Below are positions 37,052-46,238 of a DNA stretch of 64,000 bases, in pieces. How positions within the stretch are numbered: position 1 is the first letter of the stretch; each line of letters starts with the position of its first letter. The stretch is from Bacteroidales bacterium UBA1714 (lineage in GTDB: Bacteria; Bacteroidota; Bacteroidia; Bacteroidales; Paludibacteraceae): contig DCIY01000030.1 in assembly GCA_002317295.1 (NCBI GenBank), forward strand, positions 1 through 64,000. The letters run 5' to 3'. The translations under genes and the position numbers were made by a program. The notes under the pieces are model-generated. The model ran no database searches, was not told the DNA's origin, and saw only the letters and a program-made list of their open reading frames with translations.

Positions 37052-37791
37052 ACCTGTGTATCGATCAAGGCAATTCGCGTACCAAAGTAGCTGTGTTTGA
37101 AACGGATGGTACGATGGTGAAGAGTTTTATCTATAGAACCTTCGCTGCTGCCGATATCGTCCGGTTATGTGCTCTGTATCCCATTCAGGACAGCATCATC
37201 TCATCCGTTGTGCACCTTGAACCCTCTGTGGTTAATACATTACAACGTTTGTCTCGTCGTTTTATCCTGTTTGACCACTCAACTCCAGTGCCTATTATCA
37301 ACGATTATGAGACCCCCGTTTCGTTGGGCCTGGACCGATTGGCCGCCGCCGTGGGTGCAACTCATCTCTGTCCTAATGAGAATCTGCTTATTATAGATGT
37401 GGGTTCGGCCATTACATACGACTATGTGTCTCACGAAGGGCATTATCTGGGTGGAAATATCGCTCCTGGGATTAAAATGCGTCTCACTTCTTTGCACCAA
37501 ATGACCAAACTGTTGCCTCTTGTCGAAGTGGAAGAAAATATGCTTATGCCCTTGTTTGGGCGCAATACCCGCGATGCCATTATGGCCGGCGTTATTCGTG
37601 GCATAGGATTTGAAGTAAAAGGGTATATGCGTACACTTGACGAACGGGTGGAGCACTATCAGACCATTCTCACCGGAGGTAATGCCGGCTTCGTTCAGCG
37701 CAACGTTTCCGCTCCGATGCTTTTGGAGAAACATCTGGTGCTGATAGGACTTAACCGAATTTTAGAATATAATGGTTCACTCAATCAATAG
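37048..37791 (+). CDS. Type III pantothenate kinase CoaX
   Basis: A 247-residue ASKHA-fold kinase for the first step of coenzyme A synthesis. DQGNSRTK near the start (phosphate loop), GLDRLAAAVGA and DVGSAITYD in the middle and LTGGNA near the end are family motifs. Coupled by ATGA to the CoA ligase gene upstream, linking CoA supply to its use. Confidence 0.93.
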   Translation: MNLCIDQGNSRTKVAVFETDGTMVKSFIYRTFAAADIVRLCALYPIQDSIISSVVHLEPSVVNTLQRLSRRFILFDHSTPVPIINDYETPVSLGLDRLAAAVGATHLCPNENLLIIDVGSAITYDYVSHEGHYLGGNIAPGIKMRLTSLHQMTKLLPLVEVEENMLMPLFGRNTRDAIMAGVIRGIGFEVKGYMRTLDERVEHYQTILTGGNAGFVQRNVSAPMLLEKHLVLIGLNRILEYNGSLNQ

Positions 37792-37798
37792 AAGAATA

Positions 37799-39016
37799 AT
37801 GAATCGATTTCGAATCTGTATATCGTTGATACTTTTCCTAATGATGACGGTAGGACTGAGGGCGCAAAATGTGACTTCTTCTCCTTCCTCTCGTTTCGGT
37901 TACGGAGAACTGCAGGATCATATTCCAGTGGCCTATCGGGCGATGGGTGGCGTAAGTACCGGCATGCGTTCCAACCGCTATATCAATCCATCTCAACCCG
38001 CATCCTATACCGCCTGCGACTCCACATCGTTCCTCTTTGATGTGGGAGCCGGATGTATGTGGACTCATTACAGTGATGCGAATGGCCATAGAAATATATT
38101 TAATGGTAATCTTCAGTATGTTTCTGTGGCTTTCCCTATTTATAAACAGTGGATCTCGTTTGCAGCCGGTGTATCTCCTTATTCGTCTATGGGATACTCG
38201 ATGGTTAAGGTGGATTCCGTAGGAGGACATGTCTATGGCGCCACATATGCCGGATTGGGCGGCATCAGCCAAATATATGGCGGATTGAGTTTTAATATCC
38301 TCAACTGGGTGGCATTGGGCGCCAACTTCTATTATATGTTTGGTCAAATTGCCAATACTTCCAGTCTGATTTTTACCGAAAGTGGTCTGAATTCGTCGAT
38401 TATGTACAAGCAGTTCACAGCTTCCGCCTGGCGCTTCCGTTATGGTATCCAGTTCTTCCATACGTTTGCAGACAAACATACCATCATCCTGGGTGGAACG
38501 TTTGAAAATAAACGACCCATGGGAGGGGAATACCTGCAGTATGAACTGCAGACGCTGGACTCTGTTCGAGTAACCGATACGGGTTTTGAAACCCCCATGT
38601 CCTATTCCGCAGGCCTCAGTTACAGTTATGCCCAACGGCTCACGGTGGCAGTGGATTATGCGCGCTCCTGTTGGTCGGATGTTCAGTACTTTGGACAAAG
38701 TGGCAAACTGCGCGACCGTCAGACGCTCAGTTTCGGTTGCGAATATCGACACAATCCCATGGGACGCAACTATGCCCAACGCATGATGTGGCGTGCAGGT
38801 GCCAAACTGATCGAGTCTTATGTGACCACCAATGGCAAAATGGACTTTACAATTTCGGCCGGTTTTGGTTTGCCGTTGCGTACTTCCATGTCCATGGTCA
38901 ATGTGGGACTGGAGTATGAACGTCGTAATTCCATGGCCAATATTACCGAAAATTGCCTGTTACTCACCGTAGATGTGGCCATTAATGAAAACTGGTTCTT
39001 TAAACGCAGATTATAA
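37799..39016 (+). CDS. Outer-membrane beta-barrel protein of unknown function
   Basis: A 405-residue protein with signal peptide (1-24, ending LRAQ) and alternating hydrophobic strands of a barrel resembling the FadL/PorV-like group. The start ATG 37799 gives a proper signal peptide; an ATG at 37772 inside coaX is rejected. It lies in a run coaX, this gene, TPR protein, lptC, which I recall as a conserved order in Bacteroidales. A role in envelope biogenesis is inference. Confidence 0.72.
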   Translation: MNRFRICISLILFLMMTVGLRAQNVTSSPSSRFGYGELQDHIPVAYRAMGGVSTGMRSNRYINPSQPASYTACDSTSFLFDVGAGCMWTHYSDANGHRNIFNGNLQYVSVAFPIYKQWISFAAGVSPYSSMGYSMVKVDSVGGHVYGATYAGLGGISQIYGGLSFNILNWVALGANFYYMFGQIANTSSLIFTESGLNSSIMYKQFTASAWRFRYGIQFFHTFADKHTIILGGTFENKRPMGGEYLQYELQTLDSVRVTDTGFETPMSYSAGLSYSYAQRLTVAVDYARSCWSDVQYFGQSGKLRDRQTLSFGCEYRHNPMGRNYAQRMMWRAGAKLIESYVTTNGKMDFTISAGFGLPLRTSMSMVNVGLEYERRNSMANITENCLLLTVDVAINENWFFKRRL

Positions 39017-39049
39017 TACAATTATAGATCCAAAAACAACTTAATTATT

Positions 39050-40456
39050 ATGAACATTAAATCTCTATTTGCTCTTGCCCTTTGCGCCATCATTCCTATG
39101 GCTGTGTTGGCTAAGAAAACCAAAGTGGAAGAAGAAGTGGCTCCTGTCGTTGAGGAAGTTCCGACTCTCAGTGATGAAGATTGTGCCATCCAATTGTCCC
39201 TCATGTCGGAAAGTGTTAAAAACAAACAGTATGACGATGCGTATCAACCCTGGTGGACTTTGTATACCAGTCGCCCTGATTTCAACAAAGCTATCTATAC
39301 CCAGGGCAGCAAGATTATCGAGTGGAAACTGATGAAGGCTGCCGTACCTTCGGAACGTATGCAATGGCGCAAGATTCTCATGGAGTCTTATGACAAACGT
39401 ATCCAATATTTCGGTAACGATGCCAAATACCCCAAGGATTACATTTTGGGCGAAAAAGGTCTGGCCTATATTGAAAACTATCCGGAAGATAGTGTGAAAG
39501 AGTGTGCACACGATTGGCTCAAGCAGTCTGTTCAAGCCCTCACAACCAATTCCAAAATATCTGTCCTCACTGCGTTGTTTGAGACTTCGTACTATATGTA
39601 TCGTTCCAATCCGGACAAGTACACCAATACCATCATGGAAGATTATGGCTTGGTCAGTGGTATTCTCCAACAAATCAACGATAATCCTTCGTCCAAATTT
39701 GCTACCGCCGCTGCGCAACAAAAAGAGTATATTGACAACCTGTTTGCGGTATCCGGTGCTGCTGATTGTGATAAACTCGATGAACTCTATGCTGAATATA
39801 TCCAAACCAATGCTAATTATCTGGAAGATATGCTGAAGGTGATCAAACTGTATCGCCGTGTCAGTTGCACCAGTTCGGAAGTTTATTTTGCAGCCGCCGC
39901 TGCTGCTCACAAACTCGAACCTACCGAGGAGTCCGCTGCCGCATGCGCCAGCATGTGCAAGAAGAGAGGCGATTGGGAAGGTGCCATTAATTATTACAAA
40001 GAGGCCTTGGATCTGATGGACGAAAATTCGGATACTCAGGATCGTGCGGATTATCTGTACAACATCGCACTGATTTCGATGGACAAACTGAAAAACTATC
40101 CTTTGGCACGTACGATGGCGCGCTACTCGTTGGAAGCTAATCCTGCTCAGGGACGTTGCTATATTCTGATTGGTTTGTGCTATGCCGCCACCCATCCGTT
40201 CAGTGCGTCTATCGTTGGCGAAGCCAAAGCGGCTATTCTCAACAAGACCGTTTATTGGGCAGCAGTAGATCAGTTCCAAAAGGCTAAACAGGTGGATCCT
40301 ACTTGCGTGGAGACTGCCAATGAAATGATTGCTTCGTATTCCAAGTATTTCCCCACCAAAGAAGAGATGTTTGATCTTCCTAACGAATTAGGTGGTGAGT
40401 TCTTTATTGTAGGTGGTTGGATCAATGAACGTACGGTTTGCCGTCCTGCTAAGTAA
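39050..40456 (+). CDS. Exported TPR protein
   Basis: A 468-residue protein with signal peptide (1-21, ending VLAK) followed by an acidic Val/Glu stretch and many TPR-like helices, clearest around 290-380 (KRGDWEGAINYYKEALDL, LKNYPLARTMARYSLEANP). Probably a periplasmic scaffold. The lptC gene begins inside its 3' end, so the two are likely co-translated. Confidence 0.78.
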   Translation: MNIKSLFALALCAIIPMAVLAKKTKVEEEVAPVVEEVPTLSDEDCAIQLSLMSESVKNKQYDDAYQPWWTLYTSRPDFNKAIYTQGSKIIEWKLMKAAVPSERMQWRKILMESYDKRIQYFGNDAKYPKDYILGEKGLAYIENYPEDSVKECAHDWLKQSVQALTTNSKISVLTALFETSYYMYRSNPDKYTNTIMEDYGLVSGILQQINDNPSSKFATAAAQQKEYIDNLFAVSGAADCDKLDELYAEYIQTNANYLEDMLKVIKLYRRVSCTSSEVYFAAAAAAHKLEPTEESAAACASMCKKRGDWEGAINYYKEALDLMDENSDTQDRADYLYNIALISMDKLKNYPLARTMARYSLEANPAQGRCYILIGLCYAATHPFSASIVGEAKAAILNKTVYWAAVDQFQKAKQVDPTCVETANEMIASYSKYFPTKEEMFDLPNELGGEFFIVGGWINERTVCRPAK

Positions 40457-40976
40457 TTGCCTTTTCCTGTTGCTGTTAACGGGTTGCGGTAAACAAGTGC
40501 ATCTGCAGGCAGATGCTATTGTGGATCGTGCTGCAACACCCGTGCTCAAGGCAGATTCCATCACGACATTAGTATCCGATAGCGGGGTAACTCGCTATCG
40601 GATTACTGCTTCTTCTTGGGAGATATTTGACCGAGCTAACCCTGCCTGTTGGGAGTTTAAACAGGGTATCTATCTCGAGAAATTTAATGAGCAACTGGAG
40701 ATAGAAGCTTCGCTCCAGTCGGACTATGCCTACTATGAGACCCAAGCGGAAAAATGGCTCTTGCGAGGCAATGTGATAGCTCGCAATGAAGCCGGAGAAC
40801 GGTTTGAAACGCCTGAGTTAAATTGGGATCAACATTCCCAAACCATCTACTCGGATTCGGCTATCACCATCACCAAAGCAACCAGTATCATTCAGGGAAT
40901 TGGATTCAGAAGCAACCAATCCATGAGCCAATATACCATTCTTCATCCTACTGGAGTCTTTCCGGTGGATGAGTAA
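40425..40976 (+). CDS. LptC-like LPS-export lipoprotein
   Basis: A 183-residue lipoprotein (LTGC lipobox). The C-terminal half has the OstA/LptC beta-jellyroll pattern: LQSDYAYYETQAEKWLLRGNVIARNEAGERFETPELNWDQHSQTIYSD. LptC bridges the inner-membrane LptBFG transporter and the periplasmic LptA chain. It overlaps the TPR gene by 32 nt; ATG 40425 is preferred to GTG 40413. Partner LptD is encoded at 52092-54866. Confidence 0.82.
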   Translation: MNVRFAVLLSNCLFLLLLTGCGKQVHLQADAIVDRAATPVLKADSITTLVSDSGVTRYRITASSWEIFDRANPACWEFKQGIYLEKFNEQLEIEASLQSDYAYYETQAEKWLLRGNVIARNEAGERFETPELNWDQHSQTIYSDSAITITKATSIIQGIGFRSNQSMSQYTILHPTGVFPVDE

Positions 40977-40980
40977 CAAC

Positions 40981-41012
40981 GCAGAAACCAATAAAAATCA
41001 TCATTTTTCTGC
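40981..41012 (+). terminator. Possible terminator after lptC
   Basis: GCAGAAA (40981-40987) pairs with TTTCTGC (41006-41012), with an inner AAAAAT/ATTTTT helix. There is no long T tract after it, and the next promoter begins 7 nt downstream. Confidence 0.4.
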
Positions 41013-41018
41013 AATATA

Positions 41019-41050
41019 TTTGCAAATTCCAAAAAAAAGTTGTACTTTTG
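41019..41050 (+). promoter_or_regulatory. Promoter of the DUF349 gene
   Basis: TTTG (41019-41022), spacer with CCAAAAAAAAGTTG, TACTTTTG (41043-41050); gap 20 nt. Confidence 0.82.
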
Positions 41051-41111
41051 TGGCGAATTTTAATAACTGCCCGCAAGGGAAATATGAACTTCGCCGAAAG
41101 GTGTATTTAGT

Positions 41112-42572
41112 ATGGCAAACGAAAAACAACCACTCGTTGACGAGTTGAAGGCTCTAATGGAGCAAAATGTGACGGAAGTTAAAGACCAAGTCGAGGAATT
41201 AAAGAACAAATTTTACCGCATGTACCATGAGGAACAGGCTGCGTTGAAAAAACAGGCAGAAGAGGCTGCTGTCGCTGCCGGAGAGCAGTTGGAAAACTGG
41301 CAACCTGCTATGGATGAGGTGGAAAAAGAGTTCCGTGAGTTATTGGCAGCTTATAAGACCAAGCGAGCTGAAGTTCAGAAACAAATGGAGGAACAGATGA
41401 ACCAGAATCTGCTTCGCAAGGAGAATATTCTGGAGCAAATGAAACAAATGGCTGAGGCTCAAACAGCCGATGTCATGGATAATCTCAAGAAGATGAAAGA
41501 CTTGCAGACCGAGTGGAAGACCATAGGTCCTGTTCCCGCCCCAAAAGCACAAGAGATTTGGAAACAATATCAGCAGTTCCAAGAGCAGTTCTACGATTTG
41601 GTGAAGATCAATATCGAACTGCGTGATCTTGATTTTAAAAAGAATCTGGAAATGAAAACCCTGCTGTGCGAGGCAGCAGAGAAACTGCAACAGAATGTCA
41701 ATATCGTAGAGGCCAGTCGTGCCTTGCAACAATTGCATGACGAGTGGGCAGAGATAGGCCCTGTGGCTCGTGAGATAAGAGAAGAACTGTGGAATCGATT
41801 TAAGGAGGCATCTACCATTATCAATAAGAAACATCAGGCTTATTTTGATGCTTTGCACGAGAGAGAACAGGAAAATCTGGTCAAGAAGCAGGCTATCATT
41901 GAACGACTGAAAGAGATTGATATTGAGTCTATCAAGACCAACAAACAATGGGAAGAGGTTTCTGCACAGATAACGGCCATGCAGAACGAATGGCGTAGTA
42001 TCGGATTTGCTCCCAAGAAGCAAAATCAGGCTATCTATGAGGAATACCGCGCATTATGCGAACGCTTCTTTAAGGCAAAGACTCAGTTCTTCAAATCCAT
42101 GCGTGATGTGTTGTCAGACAACCTCAAGCGCAAACGTGAACTGATAGAGAAAGCCCAAGCTCTGGTAGGCGAAGATGCGGTCGAAAATGCTGCTCAAACC
42201 ATGATTGCCCTGCAGAAAGAATGGAAGACCATAGGTCCCGTTGCTCATAAGTACAGTGATGAGATTTGGAAAACGTTTACCGCTATATGTGACAGTTTCT
42301 TTGAGAAGAAACGTGACGCGATGAAAGAGGCTCGTCAGAAAATGCAGGATGCTCGTCGTGAACGGGCTATGGCCGGTGGTGATCGCGGCAAGATGATGCG
42401 TATGTACGAGAATCTGCAACAGGAAATTAAAACGGCAGAGAACAATATTTTGTTCTTTACAGGCAAGTCTCAATCGGGCAACAAACTCGTGGACGACATG
42501 CGCAAGAAGATTGATCAGTTGAAGAAACAACTGAATGAGTTGGAGCAAAAGATCGAAGAAACGGAAGAGTAA
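41112..42572 (+). CDS. DUF349 coiled-coil protein
   Basis: A 486-residue, highly charged, helical protein made of repeated DUF349 modules. The repeat core LQxEWKTIGPVxxKxxxEIWKxF appears several times (near residues 135, 220, 300 and 375). It has no signal peptide, so it is cytoplasmic. DUF349 proteins have been linked to nucleic-acid or ribosome binding in a few cases; no firm role here. It precedes the FtsE-like gene by 4 nt. Confidence 0.85.
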   Translation: MANEKQPLVDELKALMEQNVTEVKDQVEELKNKFYRMYHEEQAALKKQAEEAAVAAGEQLENWQPAMDEVEKEFRELLAAYKTKRAEVQKQMEEQMNQNLLRKENILEQMKQMAEAQTADVMDNLKKMKDLQTEWKTIGPVPAPKAQEIWKQYQQFQEQFYDLVKINIELRDLDFKKNLEMKTLLCEAAEKLQQNVNIVEASRALQQLHDEWAEIGPVAREIREELWNRFKEASTIINKKHQAYFDALHEREQENLVKKQAIIERLKEIDIESIKTNKQWEEVSAQITAMQNEWRSIGFAPKKQNQAIYEEYRALCERFFKAKTQFFKSMRDVLSDNLKRKRELIEKAQALVGEDAVENAAQTMIALQKEWKTIGPVAHKYSDEIWKTFTAICDSFFEKKRDAMKEARQKMQDARRERAMAGGDRGKMMRMYENLQQEIKTAENNILFFTGKSQSGNKLVDDMRKKIDQLKKQLNELEQKIEETEE

Positions 42573-42576
42573 AGTC

Positions 42577-43242
42577 ATGGAGTTGATTGACTATCGGGAT
42601 GTGGAAATTCGCCAGGATGAGCAGATTGTGCTTCGTCATGTGGACTTGCGGGTTCACGAGGGCGAATTTGTGTACCTGTTGGGCAAAGTGGGCAGTGGCA
42701 AATCTACCCTGATGAAGACGTTCTATGCCGAGCGTCCCATCCATAGCGGTCAAGCCACATTCTTAGGTTATGACCTGTCCACGATTACCCGTCGTCAGAT
42801 ACCTTATCTGCGTCGTAAGATAGGCGTGGTGTTTCAGGATTTCCAATTATTACCCGATCGTAATGTGGAGGAGAATCTGCTGTTTGTGCTCAAAGCTACA
42901 GGTTGGAAGGACAAGAAGGTGATGCATTCGCATGTCATGGATGTACTGGATCAGGTAGGTATGGCTGATAAGGCGTATAAAATGCACTATCATCTGTCCG
43001 GAGGCGAACAACAGCGTGTGGTGATAGCTCGTGCCTTGCTCAATACCCCAGATGTGATTTTGGCTGATGAACCCACCGGTAATCTGGATCAGGAGACCGG
43101 ACAGGAGATTATGCAGTTACTCCATCAGATAAAGAAAGCCGGCATGACAATTATCATGTCGACTCATAATCTGCTATGGCCAGAGCAGTTTCCGGGACGC
43201 AAGTTAGTGTTCCGAAACGGCGAGGTAAGTGAGTGCGAATAG
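42577..43242 (+). CDS. FtsE-like ABC ATPase
   Basis: A 221-residue ABC ATPase: Walker [12 protein letters not shown]-loop [16 protein letters not shown], signature LSGGEQQR, Walker [13 protein letters not shown] and the switch His in MSTHN. The DFQLLPDR motif is characteristic of FtsE, which with FtsX controls septal cell-wall hydrolysis. No ftsX gene is adjacent, so a related ABC role cannot be excluded. Its 3' end overlaps the convergent sufE gene by 39 nt. Confidence 0.85.
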   Translation: MELIDYRDVEIRQDEQIVLRHVDLRVHEGEFVYLLGKVGSGKSTLMKTFYAERPIHSGQATFLGYDLSTITRRQIPYLRRKIGVVFQDFQLLPDRNVEENLLFVLKATGWKDKKVMHSHVMDVLDQVGMADKAYKMHYHLSGGEQQRVVIARALLNTPDVILADEPTGNLDQETGQEIMQLLHQIKKAGMTIIMSTHNLLWPEQFPGRKLVFRNGEVSECE

Positions 43243-43629
43243 CCGCATCTGCTGCAACATCGCATTGAGCCCGTTAGAACGAGTGGGGGACAGGTGTTCC
43301 CGCAATTGGATATCGTCGATGAAGTATAAATCTGCATCGACGATTTCTTTTGGAGTATGCCCACTGAGTACCTGAATAAGCAAGGCTACGATACCTTTCA
43401 CCAGAATAGCGTCCGAATCGCCCTGATAGATAACTTTGTCGTCCTGCATATGGGCAGTAAACCATACCCGCGACTGACAACCGTCAATGAGGTTCTGGTC
43501 TGTACGCTCAGACTCCGGAAAGGGTTCCAGACTGTTACCCTGCTCAATCAGCATGGCATAGCGGTCCATCCAATCTTCCAGAGAGGAAAAATCTTCAATG
43601 ATTGAATCTTGAATTTCGTTGATAGTCAT
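43204..43629 (-). CDS. SufE-type sulfur acceptor protein
   Basis: A 141-residue protein that would accept persulfide from a SufS-like desulfurase for Fe-S cluster assembly. The active Cys51 is in LIDGCQSRVW, and the helix VKGIVALLIQVLSGHTPKEI is typical. It is the last gene of a long minus-strand run; ATGA overlap with aroK. The stop lies inside the convergent ftsE-like gene. Confidence 0.9.
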   Translation of the reverse strand: MTINEIQDSIIEDFSSLEDWMDRYAMLIEQGNSLEPFPESERTDQNLIDGCQSRVWFTAHMQDDKVIYQGDSDAILVKGIVALLIQVLSGHTPKEIVDADLYFIDDIQLREHLSPTRSNGLNAMLQQMRLFALTYLAVSEH

Positions 43630-44156
43630 AAGTTCAGTTTACTGATAATGGCATCTGCAATCATTTCATCGGCTTCGGGGATAAATCCGGGAGCCTGAAT
43701 CATGTATTGCGATTGCATATAATAGGGTTCACGTTCCTGCAACTGGCGGGTAACGTGCGCCAATAATTCTTCACGCGTGTGTCCAACAAGATTGGGGCGA
43801 GTACTTAGGTCTGTGAGCATCAGTCGCGACACCAGATCTTCGGCTGACCAGCGAATATACACTGTGGTTCCCAATTCGTTCACACAATCCATATTGTCCT
43901 CATAACAGGGATAGCCACCTCCGGTAGCATATACCACATTTTCATACGGGGACATATCGGCTATATCTTCGAGAACATATTTTTCCTTGTATCGAAACGC
44001 CTCAACACCATATTCCCGTATATATTCCGCAACACTGAGTCCGTGAATTTGCTCAAACGCTTCGTCCAAGTCCACAAACCGCCAACCTGTCTTGTCGGCC
44101 AATATGCGTCCCACAGTCGTCTTGCCGGCTGCCATATATCCAATTAGATAAATCAT
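43626..44156 (-). CDS. Shikimate kinase
   Basis: A 176-residue P-loop kinase of the aromatic amino acid pathway. Walker A GYMAAGKTT (6-14), shikimate-binding DLDEAFE (Asp33) and GGGYP (near 99) with the lid Arg in LSTRPNL are present. Coupled by ATGA overlaps to both neighbours. Confidence 0.92.
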   Translation of the reverse strand: MIYLIGYMAAGKTTVGRILADKTGWRFVDLDEAFEQIHGLSVAEYIREYGVEAFRYKEKYVLEDIADMSPYENVVYATGGGYPCYEDNMDCVNELGTTVYIRWSAEDLVSRLMLTDLSTRPNLVGHTREELLAHVTRQLQEREPYYMQSQYMIQAPGFIPEADEMIADAIISKLNL

Positions 44157-44470
44157 GGATGGTTGATTGCTGATGGATGATTTTTTTCTTCTTCGTCCAA
44201 TATCTGGGGAGTATTGTCACGCCAAAGTATGGAGTCGGATTGAATATACGCTTCAGGGAATACCCACCTGTCACTTGGAGCGGGCAGCGTGCGTACAGGT
44301 GCACCTTGTTTATTATACACGCGCGCGACAGAGGAGCAGATAGGGGCACATACGGTTTGAATCACCACCATACTGTCTGCTACCACGAGTGTATCGTAGT
44401 GGATGAGAGTTTGGGCACAACAACCAAGGCTTGCCAACAAGCCGAAAGAAAGTAAAAGGTGTTTTTTCAT
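44153..44470 (-). CDS. Short exported protein resembling the C-terminal half of DUF3256
   Basis: A 105-residue protein with a signal peptide (1-19, ending CCAQ). VIQTVCAPICSSVARVY resembles the TVCAPVCDS segment I recall from DUF3256 proteins, which are about twice as long; the N-terminal half is missing. A lipobox-like LGCC is also visible. ATGA overlaps with ispF and aroK show that the short form is maintained in the operon. Function unknown. Confidence 0.55.
   Translation of the reverse strand: MKKHLLLSFGLLASLGCCAQTLIHYDTLVVADSMVVIQTVCAPICSSVARVYNKQGAPVRTLPAPSDRWVFPEAYIQSDSILWRDNTPQILDEEEKNHPSAINHP
44154..44182 (-). repeat. Degenerate heptad array before aroK
   Basis: Read on the plus strand, ATGGATG, GTTGATT, GCTGATG, GATGATT follow with period 7 across the aroK start codon and the last codons of the upstream gene. 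The units resemble those at 6131-6166. Confidence 0.4.
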
Positions 44471-44937
44471 ACAATCAATACGATAGCGCTGACACTGATT
44501 CCTTCCTGTCGTCCGACAAATCCCAAATGCTCAGTAGTGGTTGCTTTGATACTCACTTGCGTCTTATCCACGTCCATCGTTTCAGCCAGACATTGGCGCA
44601 TGGCTTCAATCCATGGACTCAGTTTCGGGGCTTGAGCAGCAATGGTAATGTCACAATTGCCTAATTCATATCCATGTTCCCTGATCATTTCCATCACACG
44701 ACGAAGCAGAATCTTGGAATCAATGCCTTCATATTCATTCCCCGGAGTATCGGGAAAATGATATCCTATATCGCGCAGAGCTGCGGCTCCAAGAAGGGCA
44801 TCACACAGGGCATGAATGGCCACATCGGCATCCGAATGGCCAGCCAATCCCAGTTCGTAAGGCACACGGATGCCCCCGAGCCACAATTCGCGACCCGGGG
44901 CAAACGCGTGTACATCATATCCGTAACCAATACGCAT
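44467..44937 (-). CDS. 2-C-methyl-D-erythritol 2,4-cyclodiphosphate synthase IspF
   Basis: A 156-residue trimeric enzyme of the MEP isoprenoid pathway. MRIGYGYDVHAF with metal ligands Asp8/His10, GHSDADV with its ligand His, DIGYHFPDT and IKATTTEHLGF are all present. The start is 1 nt from the porV stop; open frame upstream in porV is not used. Confidence 0.95.
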   Translation of the reverse strand: MRIGYGYDVHAFAPGRELWLGGIRVPYELGLAGHSDADVAIHALCDALLGAAALRDIGYHFPDTPGNEYEGIDSKILLRRVMEMIREHGYELGNCDITIAAQAPKLSPWIEAMRQCLAETMDVDKTQVSIKATTTEHLGFVGRQEGISVSAIVLIV

Positions 44938-44938
44938 A

Positions 44939-46168
44939 TTACTTGTTGTTATTGACCAAATCCTTGATTCCGGCCAAATCAAATCCGAGGGTAAAACGCA
45001 TGGTTTGATCCAGCGGGTTAGAGGCCGCCGTAGCAATACAGTAAGCGACATCCAAACGAACGATACTCAGTTTAAAACCAGCACCCAGGGTGACATAACG
45101 GCGGTTTCCTTTATAGTAGTTCTCGTGGCTGTAACCTACGCGGGCAAAAAATTGGCGGTTGTAGCTGTACTCTAAACCCATACCCCAACGAACTTCCTGA
45201 AACTCCTCGGAAGTGGCGCTGTACACCTTACCTTCGTCCGTGGTATAACCTGGAGCGTCGCAGAAGGACTGCCACCAGCCGTTGGGAGACGAGAGTTTGG
45301 AATAACCATATACATCAAAGTAAGGCAAACCATTCGGATACTCGGCACTGGATTTGGTATAATCGATTTGGTTACCAAACTTGGAATAGGTTGTTGGAAC
45401 CAATGTCTTATCGCACTCTACCGAGAACTGTAAACGATTGTAGTTGTCAAAGGGCAGTTCGTAACTGACACCCAGACGCAGGTTGGCAGGAATGAAGTTC
45501 TGTGTGTCACCCTTGTCATAAGACATTTTACCACCCAGGTTGCTGAGGTTAAATCCCAAAGCAAAATGACTGGTTCCCATCGGCAATTCAATCGGTTGAC
45601 GATAGAACAACGAGATGTCGGCAGCCATGGTCCAGGCGGGGAACAGTTCCTTACCATCAGCTCCATAACTGTTGGTTCCGTTATTCAAATCCGAATACAT
45701 AAATCGTAGGGTAGCGGCCATGGAGACATACTCATGCAATTTACGAGAGTAGGAAACATCCAATGCCCACTCGTTAGGAGCTGCTTCAGCAAAAAATTGT
45801 CCGGCATCATCTGTCAACTTAACTTCACCCATGGAGAAATAGGTAAATGATGCAGCAATGGCCTGGAGATCATCAAACTTGTAAAAACCGGTAAGATAAG
45901 CCAAGTCAATGTCGCTGACCAATTGGCGTAACCATGGCGTGTAGGAAGCACATATACCGCCCCGTTCATCCATAAAGGCATACTTGGCAGCATTCCAGTG
46001 CTGAGAGTTCATGTCTGGGGTGGTGGCAACACCGATATCACCCATACCGGCCGCGTGGGCATCGGGTGCGATGCTCAACGACGGCATCGCGGTTACAACA
46101 GGGTTGGTGGCCATCAGGCTCAGGGTTGCGGTAAACAGAGCTACCGCGGAAATAAGCATTTTTTTCAT
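44939..46168 (-). CDS. Type IX secretion outer-membrane protein PorV (LptO)
   Basis: A 409-residue barrel protein with signal peptide (1-20). N-terminal AMPSLSIAPDAHAAGMGDIGVATTPD and NSQHWNAAKYAF, and the terminal RFTLGFDL barrel strand, are PorV hallmarks. PorV shuttles cargo from the translocon to the sortase PorU, encoded directly upstream. I recall the porU-porV-ispF order from Porphyromonas gingivalis. Confidence 0.9.
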   Translation of the reverse strand: MKKMLISAVALFTATLSLMATNPVVTAMPSLSIAPDAHAAGMGDIGVATTPDMNSQHWNAAKYAFMDERGGICASYTPWLRQLVSDIDLAYLTGFYKFDDLQAIAASFTYFSMGEVKLTDDAGQFFAEAAPNEWALDVSYSRKLHEYVSMAATLRFMYSDLNNGTNSYGADGKELFPAWTMAADISLFYRQPIELPMGTSHFALGFNLSNLGGKMSYDKGDTQNFIPANLRLGVSYELPFDNYNRLQFSVECDKTLVPTTYSKFGNQIDYTKSSAEYPNGLPYFDVYGYSKLSSPNGWWQSFCDAPGYTTDEGKVYSATSEEFQEVRWGMGLEYSYNRQFFARVGYSHENYYKGNRRYVTLGAGFKLSIVRLDVAYCIATAASNPLDQTMRFTLGFDLAGIKDLVNNNK

Positions 46169-46238
46169 TGTTGTTTAATTTTTATTGTTGGTTTGATTTA
46201 CATTTCTTAGATTTGCTTCATAGGCGAATAATGTGGAA

